A model generated the notes under the pieces. It did not search any database. It worked only from the letters and a program-made list of their open reading frames with translations, and was not told the DNA's origin. This document shows positions 28,138-38,503 of a DNA stretch of 64,000 nt, piece by piece. This DNA is from Sordaria brevicollis (Eukaryota; Ascomycota; Sordariomycetes; Sordariales; Sordariaceae). The translations under genes and the position numbers were made by a program. The stretch is taken from NCBI GenBank assembly GCA_033439795.1, contig JAUTDP010000007.1, positions 1,550,001-1,614,000 of the forward strand. The letters are read 5' to 3'. Every line of letters begins with the position of its first letter. Positions within the stretch are counted from its first letter, which is position 1.

Positions 28138-29520
28138 ATGACGCCCACACCACCGTCGACAACCTCCTCGGGCGGCCGCTCCCCTGAGGAGCAGTTTCGT
28201 GTGGTCCGAAAGCGGAACAGAGTGCCCCTCAGCTGTTACCCTTGCCGGTCAAGAAAGTGAGTAACTCCAACTTCTTGTGGACTGCTGTTTCCCATGAATC
28301 ACGGATCGACTAACATAATCTTGCCTAGGTTGTAAGCGTCATGATCAGTCACCCCTGAGCGGGCTTCAGACGAGACACCCGTATGATGATGATGCTCAGT
28401 TGCTGAAACAAAATAGAAAGTGTGACAGGAACCACCCCTGCGGAAATTGCACAAAGCGAGGAGGGGCAGATGCCTCTACATGTTTCTATGCTACGCCGCC
28501 GGCCCGGAAAAAGAGTCAAGGCCAAACAAGCGCCTCTCCCGACGACATGCAACACCGTATTGATAGGCTGGAAGGCTTGGTTTTGTCGCTTGTGCATGGT
28601 GGGGCAAACATCGATCTGCCTCCGACCGCGGCTGCCGCACACGCTGCGGCTGTTGCTGGTGGACATGCTAGTTCCAGAGAACAAAACGCCGGCTCGACGA
28701 CGACGAGCGGTTCTTCGGCCTTCCTCCACGCTGACGGCGATGACGGCGCTATGCAAGATGACGAGGGGGAAAGTGACATCGACGATGGACTAGCAACCTC
28801 TCTGGGCGTTTTAAAGGTAGATGCCGATAGGGGCAAGTCCATGTATATTGGACAAGGCCACTGGCATACTGTGTTGGCAGATATCGCTGAGGTGAAGAAC
28901 TACTTTGCCCTTCATAAAAAGGATCTGGAGCGGAGCTATGAGAAAGTGATGCTCAGCAAACCGCCTACAGCCTGCGAAGGCCTCACGTTTCTTTTCGAGT
29001 CAACACCTGCCACCGAGGTCGAGCTGAGGGCCGAGTTGCCTCCAAAGTCAACAGTCCTGACCCTTTGTGGAAGGTACTTCAACTCGATGGATAATGCCGT
29101 CAACATCATCCACCCACCAACCTTCCACCAGCAACTCCGCAATCACTGGCTGGATCCATCTCGAACACCGATCATGTGGTTAGGCCTGCTCTATTCGGTC
29201 ATGTGCCTGGCCATGCTGAGTTACCACAAGGTCGGCGACGAGCCGCCTGAGTGGAAGGGTCGCGCGCTAGAAATGGCAGCCGAGTACCGACTCCGAACAG
29301 TCCAGTGTCTCCGAGTAGGTGACTATACGAAGCCGACCGAGTATACCGTGGAGACCATGATTTTATACCTATTCGCCGAACATTCATCCCGATGGGATGC
29401 TGACGTCGGGCTGTGGTTAATCATGTCTCAGATCACGAGACTTGCATTTCGTATGGGCTATCACAGAGATGCGAAATGGTTTCCTTCTCTCACTCCTTTC
29501 CAAGCTGTAAGTTTGCTTCA

Positions 29521-29553
<33 letters not shown>

Positions 29554-31101
29554 ATGATTTTCTTATCTTTTTGGTTGATAATTTTAATTATTCTCTTTGT
29601 TTTTATACCCAAACACAAGACGGATACAGACCGCTTACTGCGTGACAATTAAGTGGCTTGGTTGGCTAATTCTTTTATCCCCCTTTTCTTCTTCTCATAT
29701 AGGAAATGCGAAGAAGAACGTGGGCCCTGATCAGGATGAGCGACGTATTCTTCTCACACCAGCTCTCGCTACCTAATATGATCTACGAACACGACTGCGA
29801 CACTGAGCTTCCACACAACCTGCGCGATGAGGATTTCCACCCAGACATAAAAGTCTTACCGCCGCCGAAACCAGATACGGAGCCTACCAATATCAGCTAC
29901 ATGATCGCCAAGGTTAAGCTTGCACTGGAGCTCGGCAACATTCTGCAAGCAACAGGTCGTATCCGCAATCCGGTACATTACGAGGAAGTTCTTCGCTTTG
30001 ACGCAAAATTGCGTGAAATAAAGGCAAATCTGCCTCCGCATCTACGGTTCCAACCTCTTTCTGGCTCCCATGATCCGTTAACGCTAATCATTGCGCGTTT
30101 CAACATTGATATTCTTTTCCAGAAAATTATTTGTCTGCTTCACAGAAGGTACATGTCCAAGGCTACGCAAAATATCAGATATAACAGCTCTCGTCTGAGG
30201 GCAATCTCGGCTTCCCTCGAGTCTTTGGGCCATCTGGCAACGCTTCACCGTGAATCACAGCCAGGAGGTCGATTTCGCTCCATCAAGTGGTTTGTGACTT
30301 CTATCGCAACCAAGGACTTTCTTCTTCCCGCCATGTTGATCGTGTTGGATCTACATTATGACAACACGTTGCGCCGAACGAGGACGGCATCAGTCACTCC
30401 TCCATGGACTTCCGAGCAGCGCGCGGATATGGTCAAGAGCCTTGAAGTCACTCGAGACATCTGGAAAGGGTTGGCGGACGAATCCATGGAGGCCCTCAAG
30501 GCATTCAAGGTCCTAGAGATTATGCTGGACAAAATTAACGGCACACAATCAAGTGAGACTTCTTCCAGCGCAGCCGAGATGCCCACCATGGCAAGGGCGC
30601 CTGAAGTATCAGGCTCGGCGCAGGAGACGTGGCCAGAGCACTCGGCTGCCGTGACACTGGGTATGCTCTCGAGTGGTATAGATGCAAGCCCCACCTCATC
30701 AACACATGCAGCACAACATCTTGATGGGTCCAGTTATTCTTTGATGAACATACACGTCGGTGCCGAACCCGCGACTTCCGGCACAAGCTCTTTAAGTACG
30801 GGCCTGACTCCAGATTACCTGAGCGACACAATGGGTGGAATCAGTGACACATCTCCATTCTCAACACTCTTTGTCGACGGAATGGGAAACAGTACGCTGG
30901 ACTTCACATCGAATTTTGACTGGGTAAGTGCATCTACGCCATTGGTGCTGGAAACTTACCTCTTTCTAACTATGACACTAGAATTCTTTCGAGAACTACA
31001 CTCAAACAGCTCATTGGGGAACGGACCAGCCCTTCCAGTTTTTTTCGGGAAATGGGCCGGAACAGCCGTTTTTCTATAACAGTGAGGAGAGGCAAGAGTG
31101 A
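28138..31101 (+). CDS. Zn2Cys6 transcription factor with fungal-specific domain
   Basis: Proposed exons are 28,138-28,256; 28,329-28,331; 28,417-29,506; 29,703-30,923; and 30,982-31,101, encoding 850 residues. The N-terminus (about 36-60) is a binuclear zinc cluster: C-x2-C-x6-C-x5-C-x2-C-x10-C, reading SCYPCRSRKLKCD then HPCGNC. The x6 spacing depends on a 3-base microexon (GTT). A short coiled linker (HRIDRLEGLVLSLV) follows. The middle homology region (about 200-480) includes NIIHPPTF, WLIMSQITRLAFRMGYH and EMRRRTWALIRMSDVFFS. Intron 3 (196 bases) contains a run of about 27 T. Family members are nuclear DNA-binding regulators; the target is unknown. It sits upstream of, and in tandem with, the amylase gene. 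The zinc cluster differs from what I would expect for AmyR, so a role in starch use is only suggested by position. Confidence 0.88.
28329..28331 (+). other. Putative 3-base microexon (GTT)
   Basis: It is preceded by an intron 28,257-28,328 (GTGAGT to CCTAG, branch ACTAAC) and followed by an intron 28,332-28,416 (GTAAGC to AATAG, branch-like CTGAAAC). Joined, AA|GTT|A gives Lys-Leu and restores the canonical RKLKCD. Skipping it leaves RKKCD with five instead of six residues between the second and third zinc cysteines. Confidence 0.7.
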
Positions 31102-31747
31102 GACTTCCAACTAGCTCCTGTCTCGGTGTCAGTCGGTGCTTTCTGTTAAGAGACGAAACTTATTCGACCAATCCATGCAGAATGTTGCTCAGCATGTAAC
31201 CCGGTGTGAAGTTGCTCAACTGTCTGTGTCAAGCTTACGTGTTCTATCGAAAGGAAAATTTCGGCTTACTACGTACAGGGCCGACCTGGTATCTTGGAAG
31301 TCATTCATCTTTCTTCTATTTGTACCACTCGACTTTCGCACACTGCGATTGAGTTACGGAAAGGCCGAGTTTCTGACCATCTCATCCAGAGCTGTACAGT
31401 GCAAGATTGCTTATGTTGACTGAAGCCGCAAAGATTGTTTTGGGGACTTGGAAATATGTGAAGGCTTCACTGTTGAACGGCCTGGGCATATGATCACATG
31501 AACACATCAAACTGCAGCATGTCTTTGCAGGACTTTTCAAGCAACTGTATGTCACTGTCCAAACAAGCAGCATCTGTCTTTCCCATAACAATCAACTACA
31601 ACCATGAGGAGGGCCGAATAGCGTATCAGTCGGAGCTTTTGCTCGGTGTGTATTAGGTGAGAACGCAAGGAGTGACTGCAAACATAAGATCTGATACAAA
31701 AGTCGGCATTGGATTATTCCCCGCAAAGCACCAAACACCGTTACAGC

Positions 31748-31761
31748 CGGCCCGTGGTCGG
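31748..31761 (+). promoter_or_regulatory. AmyR-like site CGG-N8-CGG
   Basis: CGGCCCGTGGTCGG fits the Aspergillus AmyR consensus CGG-N8-(C/A)GG and lies about 575 bases before the amylase start. Such a pattern arises by chance about once per kilobase counting both strands, so alone it is weak support. Confidence 0.35.
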
Positions 31762-31859
31762 CCGTTCGGATGTTCACCAACACTGTGGTATTCGGGCCTT
31801 CTATCTCATTGGCCTCCCCACATTACACTCCCGTCGCTATAGTCTGGGTTTTAAAGAAT

Positions 31860-31879
31860 CTGGGGTGTGGCGTCTGGGG
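31860..31879 (+). promoter_or_regulatory. Tandem CreA-like sites (CTGGGG twice)
   Basis: CTGGGG at 31,860-31,865 and again at 31,874-31,879 match the carbon catabolite repressor consensus SYGGRG. Close tandem pairs are the form known to act in Aspergillus promoters. They lie about 460-480 bases before the amylase start and would fit glucose repression, which is an inference. Confidence 0.4.
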
Positions 31880-32218
31880 TTACCGCGCTGAGCCAAAGAT
31901 CCGTAGATGCAGTGGCATCTTCATCATCACCACACGCTACCTCCGTCTTGTGTAGCCAGACAAGTGGAGGACCTCACAGAAGGAGCCTCACATTCCGTGA
32001 ATAATTCCAAGCTTCCAAGATGAAGGCCCCGATGAACCTCTGCATACACCCTCACCCGCGCAGTTTCACGGCCCGAATCCGACCTGAACGTGAAGCATGA
32101 GGTGTCTCCTGGAGTCCATGCTCCCTCATCATCTGAGGTTGGCACAATTCGATTTCGTCGTCTTGCTGGCCAGGACTGACCGTCCAGCATCAACGTCAAG
32201 ATGGGCCTCAATATGACC

Positions 32219-32224
32219 TATAAA
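32219..32224 (+). promoter_or_regulatory. TATA box of amylase gene
   Basis: TATAAA in the context ACCTATAAAGGCC, 113 bases upstream of the amylase ATG. This is a normal distance for a highly expressed secreted enzyme gene of a filamentous fungus. Confidence 0.6.
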
Positions 32225-32336
32225 GGCCCCATGGGCCTCGCTGAGAGAGCAGCGGCAAGCACTGCTTACAGACAACAAGACGATATCGGCCTCCAGTTCT
32301 TCATCTTTGACGCTTTGACCAGCACCCGGTATCAGA

Positions 32337-35300
32337 ATGAGGCTTCAAGGTCGACTCAGCGTTGTCCTCGGACTAGTGCTCTCAGCAGCGGTGCAAGTGG
32401 GAGCTCTTACGGGGGCAGAATGGTGAGATCAAATTCAGACTCTTCACGCCTCACTCGTACTCGACCTTTCGTGGGTTCGAGAACAGCGTTAACTACATTG
32501 AAACGTGCGACCTGACACAAATACCTTCTACCTATAGGCGAAAGCAGTCCATATATCAGGTGGTGACGGATCGCTTTGCTCGAAGTGATCTGTCGACCAA
32601 TGCGCCATGTGACACGTCCCAGCAGGTATACTGCGGTGGATCTTGGCAGGGACTAATCTCGAAGTTGGACTACATCCAGGGAATGGGATTCACTGCTGTC
32701 TGGATTTCGCCCATCGTCAAACAGATTGACGGAGTTACCAAAGATGGGTATGAAGGACCATTATCAGATGCAAGAATATCAACAGAACGTTATTGATGCT
32801 TACTGGACAATCTTCAATATAGGTCTTCTTACCACGGTTACTGGGCCTCGGATATCTGGTCCTTGAATCCTTCATTTGGCACCGCGGACGACCTCAAAGC
32901 GCTCTCTAAAGCGCTCCATGACCGCGGAATGGTAAGATCCCATCCTCTGACGCCTGATCGGCAAACGCGGATGACCATTCGGCCGCCAGGAAGCTGACAT
33001 ACTGTTCAGTATCTCATGCTAGATGTGGTCACCAACCACATGGCGTACTTGGGGTGCCGTTCCTGCGTCAACTACCAAGGCCTTAAGCCCTTTTCTTCCG
33101 TAAGTAATACTAGGAGTGGGAGGCATATCGGTGGAGGAAAATACTGATATGAGAGAACTTAGCAATCTTACTATCACTCCCCGTGCGAGATCAACTACAA
33201 TAACCAAACCTCCGTTGAAACGTAAGTGTCCCGTTCCTAACTTTGCTTCTTCGTCAATTCTTCGTACCATGAAAACACTAACACAAGATATTGCAGGTGC
33301 TGGCAAGGAAGTAATGTCGTAAGGTACGCTTGTCCTTGTCAGGTAGTAGGAGATAGATGATGCTGTCGTGTCAACACACTCCATCTTTGATAGCCCAAGC
33401 GGCATTTTTTTTTTTTTCCTCTCGGCTAATGCAACACATGCACAAACAGTTTGCCAGATCTCAAGACTGAAAAGTGAGTCCAAACTATTCCCTTCGCTCC
33501 GTTACTGAGAGATGGCTAACACGATCCTTGTAATAGCGATGACGTCCGCAAGATCTGGAACGATTGGGTGTCAACCATCGTGTCAACGTATAGCGTGTAT
33601 GTATATTGGTGCCCTCCTGTGTATCCTCGTAGTGCAGACTAACTGAGATTATCACAGAGATGGACTTCGTATCGACAGTGTTAAGCACGTTGAGAAGTCT
33701 TTCTGGCCAGGATTCGAGTCCGCTGCTGGCGTGTACGCGATGGGAGAGGTGTTCCAAGGAGACCCGGTGTACCTAGCACCGTACCAGAGCTATATCAGCG
33801 GTCTCCTGGATTATGCAAGGTAAGGGGGATACTTAAGCATTGGGAATGTTCGTTGTGTTCTGGTCGCTCATCTGGCTAATTTTTCATGCAGCTATTATTG
33901 GACAGTGAATGCGTTCCAATCGACAAGTGGCAGCATCTCTGCGCTGGCTAACGGTATCAACACACTCAAAGCTGCTGGTATGTTTGTTGCCCTGGTCGGT
34001 TTCAACCACCATTGCTGACATTATGATGAAGCGATTGACCTCAGTCTTTATGGGTCGTTCCTTGAAAACCACGACCAGGCGCGCTTTGCGCACAAGACAA
34101 GTGACATGGTGAGTCCCACGAGCGTTCGCCTTTGACACCTGCTCGTTGATGTGAGATCCCGCTGACGCAGACACTTACTTGCTTGACCGCAGGCTTTAGC
34201 AAAGAACGTGAGTCGCTCTCCCCCGGGGCATTTGGCCCCTCGTGGCTCTTTCTCTTTCGACCTTGGCGGACACTTTCATGCCTAGAGGTACCTAATGCAC
34301 TGCAGCTAACTTCGTGATAGGCAATTGCCTTTACGATGCTCAAGGACGGTATGTACACACCGGCACTTCTAATTATTGATTGGTATTCGCCCGGATCTCG
34401 ACTGATCAGACCCCATTGCTTTGTCTGTTTTAGGAATCCCGATCATATACCAGGGACAGGAACAACATTATGCGGGCAGTGATACTCCTTACAACCGAGA
34501 AGCCCTCTGGCTTTCTGGCTACTCGACTAACTCGGAGCTGTATACGTGGATCAAACGGCTGAATCAACTTCGCACACATGCTATCAGCAAGGACGACAGC
34601 TACCTATCCTACCGCGCATGGCCCATCTACTCCGATAGCCATACTATTGCTATGCGCAAAGGATCTACCGGCAAGCAAGTCGTGGGTGTCTTCACCAATG
34701 TCGGAGCCTCGTCCTCCACCACCGTCACACTGTCTTCGTCGGCGTCTGGCTTCAGCGCAAACCAACAAATTACCGACGTCGTGAGTTGCGACAGCTTTAC
34801 CGCGGACTCAGGAGGCAGCATAACCGTCGTGCTTTCTAGGGGAATCCCAAGGATCCTATACCCTACCGCGGCACTCAGCGGCAGCGACATCTGTTCCTCG
34901 CGCTCCAATCCCACTTCGACCGCAAGCATAACTTCTGGAGCTCCTACATCAACCTCATCGGGTGAGTCTTGAACCCGCGGTTATTTCCAACCGACCATAT
35001 CCATCCATGCGCGCGAAAAAGGCTAACGAAAACCAAACATTGGCGATGTATAGCATCAACATCCTGCACCGCCACTGCGGTACCCATCACCTTCAACGCG
35101 TTGGTCAGCACGTCCTATGGAGAGACCGTGAAGCTGTGAGTACCTAGCTACCGACTACGTCCCTCACCGCCAGCTTGTTTCAAACCGACCAATTCAACCT
35201 TGCCTCATTGGGCCGTTTAACATGACTGCTAACCTGAGCAAAACCCACGCGTAGAACGGGCAACACGGCTGCCCTCGGGAACTGGAACACCGTCAATGCC

Positions 35301-35498
35301 GTAACGCTGAGCGCATCAAAGTACACGAGTAGCAACCCGCTGTGGTATGCATCAGTCAACCTTGCACCGGGCAGTGTCGTGCTTTACAAGTTCATCAAGG
35401 TGAGCAGTTCCGGAACTGTTTCGTGGGAGAGTGATCCCAACCACACATATACCGTGCCTTGCGCAGCTGCCACTGTATCTTCAACCTGGAGGAGGTGA
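32337..35498 (+). CDS. Secreted alpha-amylase, GH13 with CBM20 starch-binding domain
   Basis: Sixteen exons: 32,337-32,422; 32,538-32,747; 32,823-32,931; 33,010-33,099; 33,163-33,221; 33,297-33,323; 33,450-33,473; 33,537-33,596; 33,658-33,819; 33,892-33,977; 34,032-34,108; 34,193-34,207; 34,321-34,348; 34,434-34,961; 35,054-35,135; 35,255-35,498. They give 628 residues. A signal peptide (about 1-24) is followed by a Taka-amylase-like (beta/alpha)8 barrel. The catalytic residues are all present: Asp228 (GLRID), Glu252 (MGEVF) and Asp319 (ENHD). Their spacings of 24 and 67 equal those of Taka-amylase. DVVTNH is conserved region I. After a Ser/Thr linker, residues from about 530 form CBM20 ([29 protein letters not shown]). 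It hydrolyses internal alpha-1,4 bonds of raw starch outside the cell. The intron number is unusually high and several exons are tiny. Confidence 0.95.
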
Positions 35499-35939
35499 TA
35501 TGGCACTGGCGTCAGCATTATTAGGGGGCGTGACCTGAACAATAAGGATGTCATTGTAGGCAAAATGTACGTATTGGAAGTGTCTGGGAAAAGTGGGAAA
35601 ATAGTGGACAGGAGGAGTGGAAGGACATGTAGTCTCAACAGTGTATATACTTGCATTTGTGATGATTGCGAAGGGAATCAAACCCGTCTGATAGCAGTAG
35701 CATCTATGACACTCGCATTGTATTTATACACCTATCAAAATTCTCTGATTGGGGGGTGTATTAAATTAGTGTTATTCCAACCCAAAATTATTTCCCTCCT
35801 CAGATTCGCAGTATGCCCGTGCCTTGAATGTCGTGATACTGGAGGGAAGTAAGAATTCGAAGAGAATAACAGACCAGTGCCCGACCCAGACTACCATCCA
35901 CACCTGTTTTATGAGCCCACAAGTCGCCGTCTGCTAGAC
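35499..35939. other. Convergent 3' regions of amylase and secreted-protein genes
   Basis: 441 bases between two stop codons on opposite strands. It should contain both 3' UTRs. No gene is seen; an apparent short frame at 35,565-35,852 has no recognisable features. Confidence 0.5.
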
Positions 35940-36652
35940 CTATTTACCCGTGAGGTTGAAAACTTTCTTTGCTCTTGCCCAGTATGCTTGTCTGAGATCG
36001 GAATTTTCAGTAACAATGCACTTTTCAAGATAGAGCTTGTATCCCTCGTCGGTGCCCATCCTCATCTTGGCCTTGACATCCTCCGTGCATTCTTGGTTTA
36101 TGAACCAAACGGCAGAGTTGAAGTGGTTGAAATCATCTTCTATGACTAGCTGTAGGATATCCGCTTCTGACCGACCTTCGATAGGCAACTTGAGGAATTC
36201 TGCATACTTGCGGACATACTAGATAGCCGCGTCATAAACGGTCAGCCACTCTTATACATGTAGACAAAGGGAAACCGATCCAGAATGGAGAACCAGAACT
36301 GGGGGGACGTGTGGTAACTAACACTTGGGCTCATCATATTCGCAGTCCCTTGGCCGGGAATTCCCGGGTTTTTGTTAACCCTGTACTTCAGGTCGGCAGT
36401 CTCAACGCCAATGACCGACAGCACCATGGCAATCTCGCCCGTGGTGCGCTGCTTGAGGGATTCGATCAGGAAAGGAGCAGCCTGCTCCGGTGTGCTGCAC
36501 TCGGTTGGGGCATCCGACTTGGAGCAGTCGGACAAGGCCCCAGGCATGATCTCCTTGATAGCTTGCACGGCAGAGATGGACCGGGTTTCCAAGTTCCCAC
36601 CAGCGCTGGCGAGCCCAGCAAACAGGGCGGGTATAACGAGCTGAGTACGCAT
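35940..36652 (-). CDS. Small secreted protein, four cysteines, fungal family of unknown function
   Basis: Exons on the minus strand are 36,323-36,652 and 35,940-36,218 (104-base intron, GTTAGT to CTAG, branch GGCTGAC), encoding 202 residues. Residues 1-17 are a signal peptide (MRTQLVIPALFAGLASA). The mature chain has four Cys (SDCS, TECS, QECT, EKCI), enough for two disulfides. The words PGIPGQGTANMMSP and a later WF-QEC with GTDEGYKLYL resemble a widespread ascomycete secreted family whose function I do not know. Without splicing the first exon would run into a short unrelated tail, so the intron is needed to recover the second half. It could act in the cell wall, in nutrition or in interaction with a host, but nothing in the sequence decides this. 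Confidence 0.82.
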
Positions 36653-38503
36653 TTTTGTATGTAGAATGGGTAGGCGAGAAATCGTCGACGGTCGCGAGTA
36701 AAATAGGGGGGTTCACTGGGCCCTGCAATGAGTCGGAATGAGTGGTTGTGTATGAGTTGCACCGGTGTACCGAGAAGGAATACTGAAGGAGGAAGAAGAA
36801 GAAGAAGCGGAAGATGAGTGAGTGCCTTTGTCCAGCAAAAGCGTCGGTCGATGTGTTATAAGAAAAAGAAGGAGAGTATAGTAAGAAATGACGGTGCGTT
36901 TTCCCGATGGGTTTGACGTCCAATTGAGTGACAGATCCGTCCCAAAGGAGCAAACGAAGAGTGAATGAAGGATTGGGGTCGACGGGCCTATCAAGTTTGT
37001 CAGAGAAGGTTTAGACAAATCTAAAGACCTAGCAAGACGGGGATTCGGGGCCAGGGGACCGGGTGATCACTTGCTAGATATAGCCTCATCCATGAATCGA
37101 GACCAGGACGTACCAGCCGCACTCCATCTAGGTACATAGGTTTCGACCCGCCCAAGCCGCCATGAGAGACAAACCCTTTTTGACAACGGCTTTTGTTGGG
37201 CCCACGAAGACTCTTTGTGTCACTCGCACCTCATACTTGGCACCCGAACAACTGGCGCCTGTTTCGTCTTTGATTCCCGACCGTTGCCGCCAAGTGCTCC
37301 CGCAACTGGATCCCGCACAACCAACACTTCCGCCCAAGACAAGTACTATGGCGTACCACCACACGCATGACGCCTGACCTATCGAGTCTGACGGCTGGTT
37401 TTCTTTTGATGTCCACGATCCCACAGCGGTTGTACACGGTCATACAATAATGCCAGGATGCCAATGAATTATGAGCTTCCGAGTACCTATGTATGTAAGG
37501 CAAAGATGATGGGGGCGGGTTTGCCCCTGCATGGGCTGTGATGACATGCCTGCCAATCAGCATCCGTGTTTCACTTGTTCATGTGAGGCTTGGGAACCGC
37601 GGACGCCAGAAACACTCGCACTTTGTCACGGTAGCATCTCAAGACGCCGTATTGGTTGGGACAAAAATAAAATTGAAAGGACAGCACCTCCCCGAGCAAA
37701 CAAACCAATTTTGACTAGCCAGCCCAGTCTGACCAGCAAGGCATGGCTTGAAAAGAACCAAGGAGGTTACATGAGCCATTGCAATTGCAAACCGTCAGCA
37801 GCCTTGAGAGAGTGGTGCGTTGAGTGACTGAAGGATCAATCGGCTACATGAATGTTGTTTGACACCCTCCTCTCAACCACGACGCTGCTGTTATGGCGTT
37901 CTGAAAACCCCAAGCAATTCTCCGACCCTTGAATACGCCACATGTACTACCGCGCCGTATTACCCAAATTGACGAGACAAACCCGCCTTTCGTACCGGGC
38001 TATTGACTCGTTCGGTCCTAGAAACAACTCAATGGAGGAGACATATAGAACAAAGAAACCGAATATACCGCATGTGACTCTAGAGTCATCTGTATAATGA
38101 CCAATCTTTGACATGCGATTTTCAGCCTTTACCTATGCATGTAGTGACAAACACCACGGAAATAATACTTGGCATTTCTTTGGTACCTGACTATCACGCT
38201 GTTGGAGCCTCTCTGAGGGGCCGCTTTTGAAGATCCATCGTCCTAACCGCGCCAATCCTCCACCTTTCATTGCCCAATAACCCGATAAGTTTACGCTTCC
38301 CAGTCGATTGCCTCGACACTGAAATTAGCTTGTAAACGATCCTTTTAAAAAGCATAAGTCCTTTCTGAAGCACGGTGCTCACAAGGCAAGGCCCGACGAA
38401 AGTCGAAGGCCATATACTAAGAGCCACTACATTTTACCCTCTCGCATTTCAAACACGGGGCAAATAAAGCCTTCACTAGCTCATCCCGAGCCAAGCTACG
38501 CTC
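36653..38503. other. Intergenic region upstream of secreted-protein gene
   Basis: 1.85 kb between two minus-strand genes. Small open frames on both strands show no family features. About 36,780-36,810 on the plus strand is a GAAGAAGAAGAAG run, that is a CT-rich leader on the minus strand, the usual look of a fungal 5' UTR for the secreted-protein gene. The part above about 38,150 probably holds the 3' UTR of the next gene. Confidence 0.45.

Larger units (their letters stand above)
31102..32336. other. Intergenic region and amylase promoter
   Basis: 1.2 kb between two plus-strand genes. No protein family is visible in the small open frames. It contains a TATA box, one CGG-N8-CGG and two CTGGGG words, listed separately. 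The part from about 31,102 to 31,450 should hold the 3' UTR of the regulator. Confidence 0.5.

Noticed and set aside
29527..29553. Run of about 27 T as a possible promoter or sequencing break
   Set aside because: It lies inside an intron with good splice sites; the protein continues correctly on both sides.
32201..32515. Alternative 104-codon start for the amylase
   Set aside because: It is out of frame and starts before the TATA box; the ATG at 32,337 gives a proper signal peptide and joins the conserved exon.
38194..38427. 77-codon minus-strand frame
   Set aside because: Probably 3' UTR of the F-box gene; no features.
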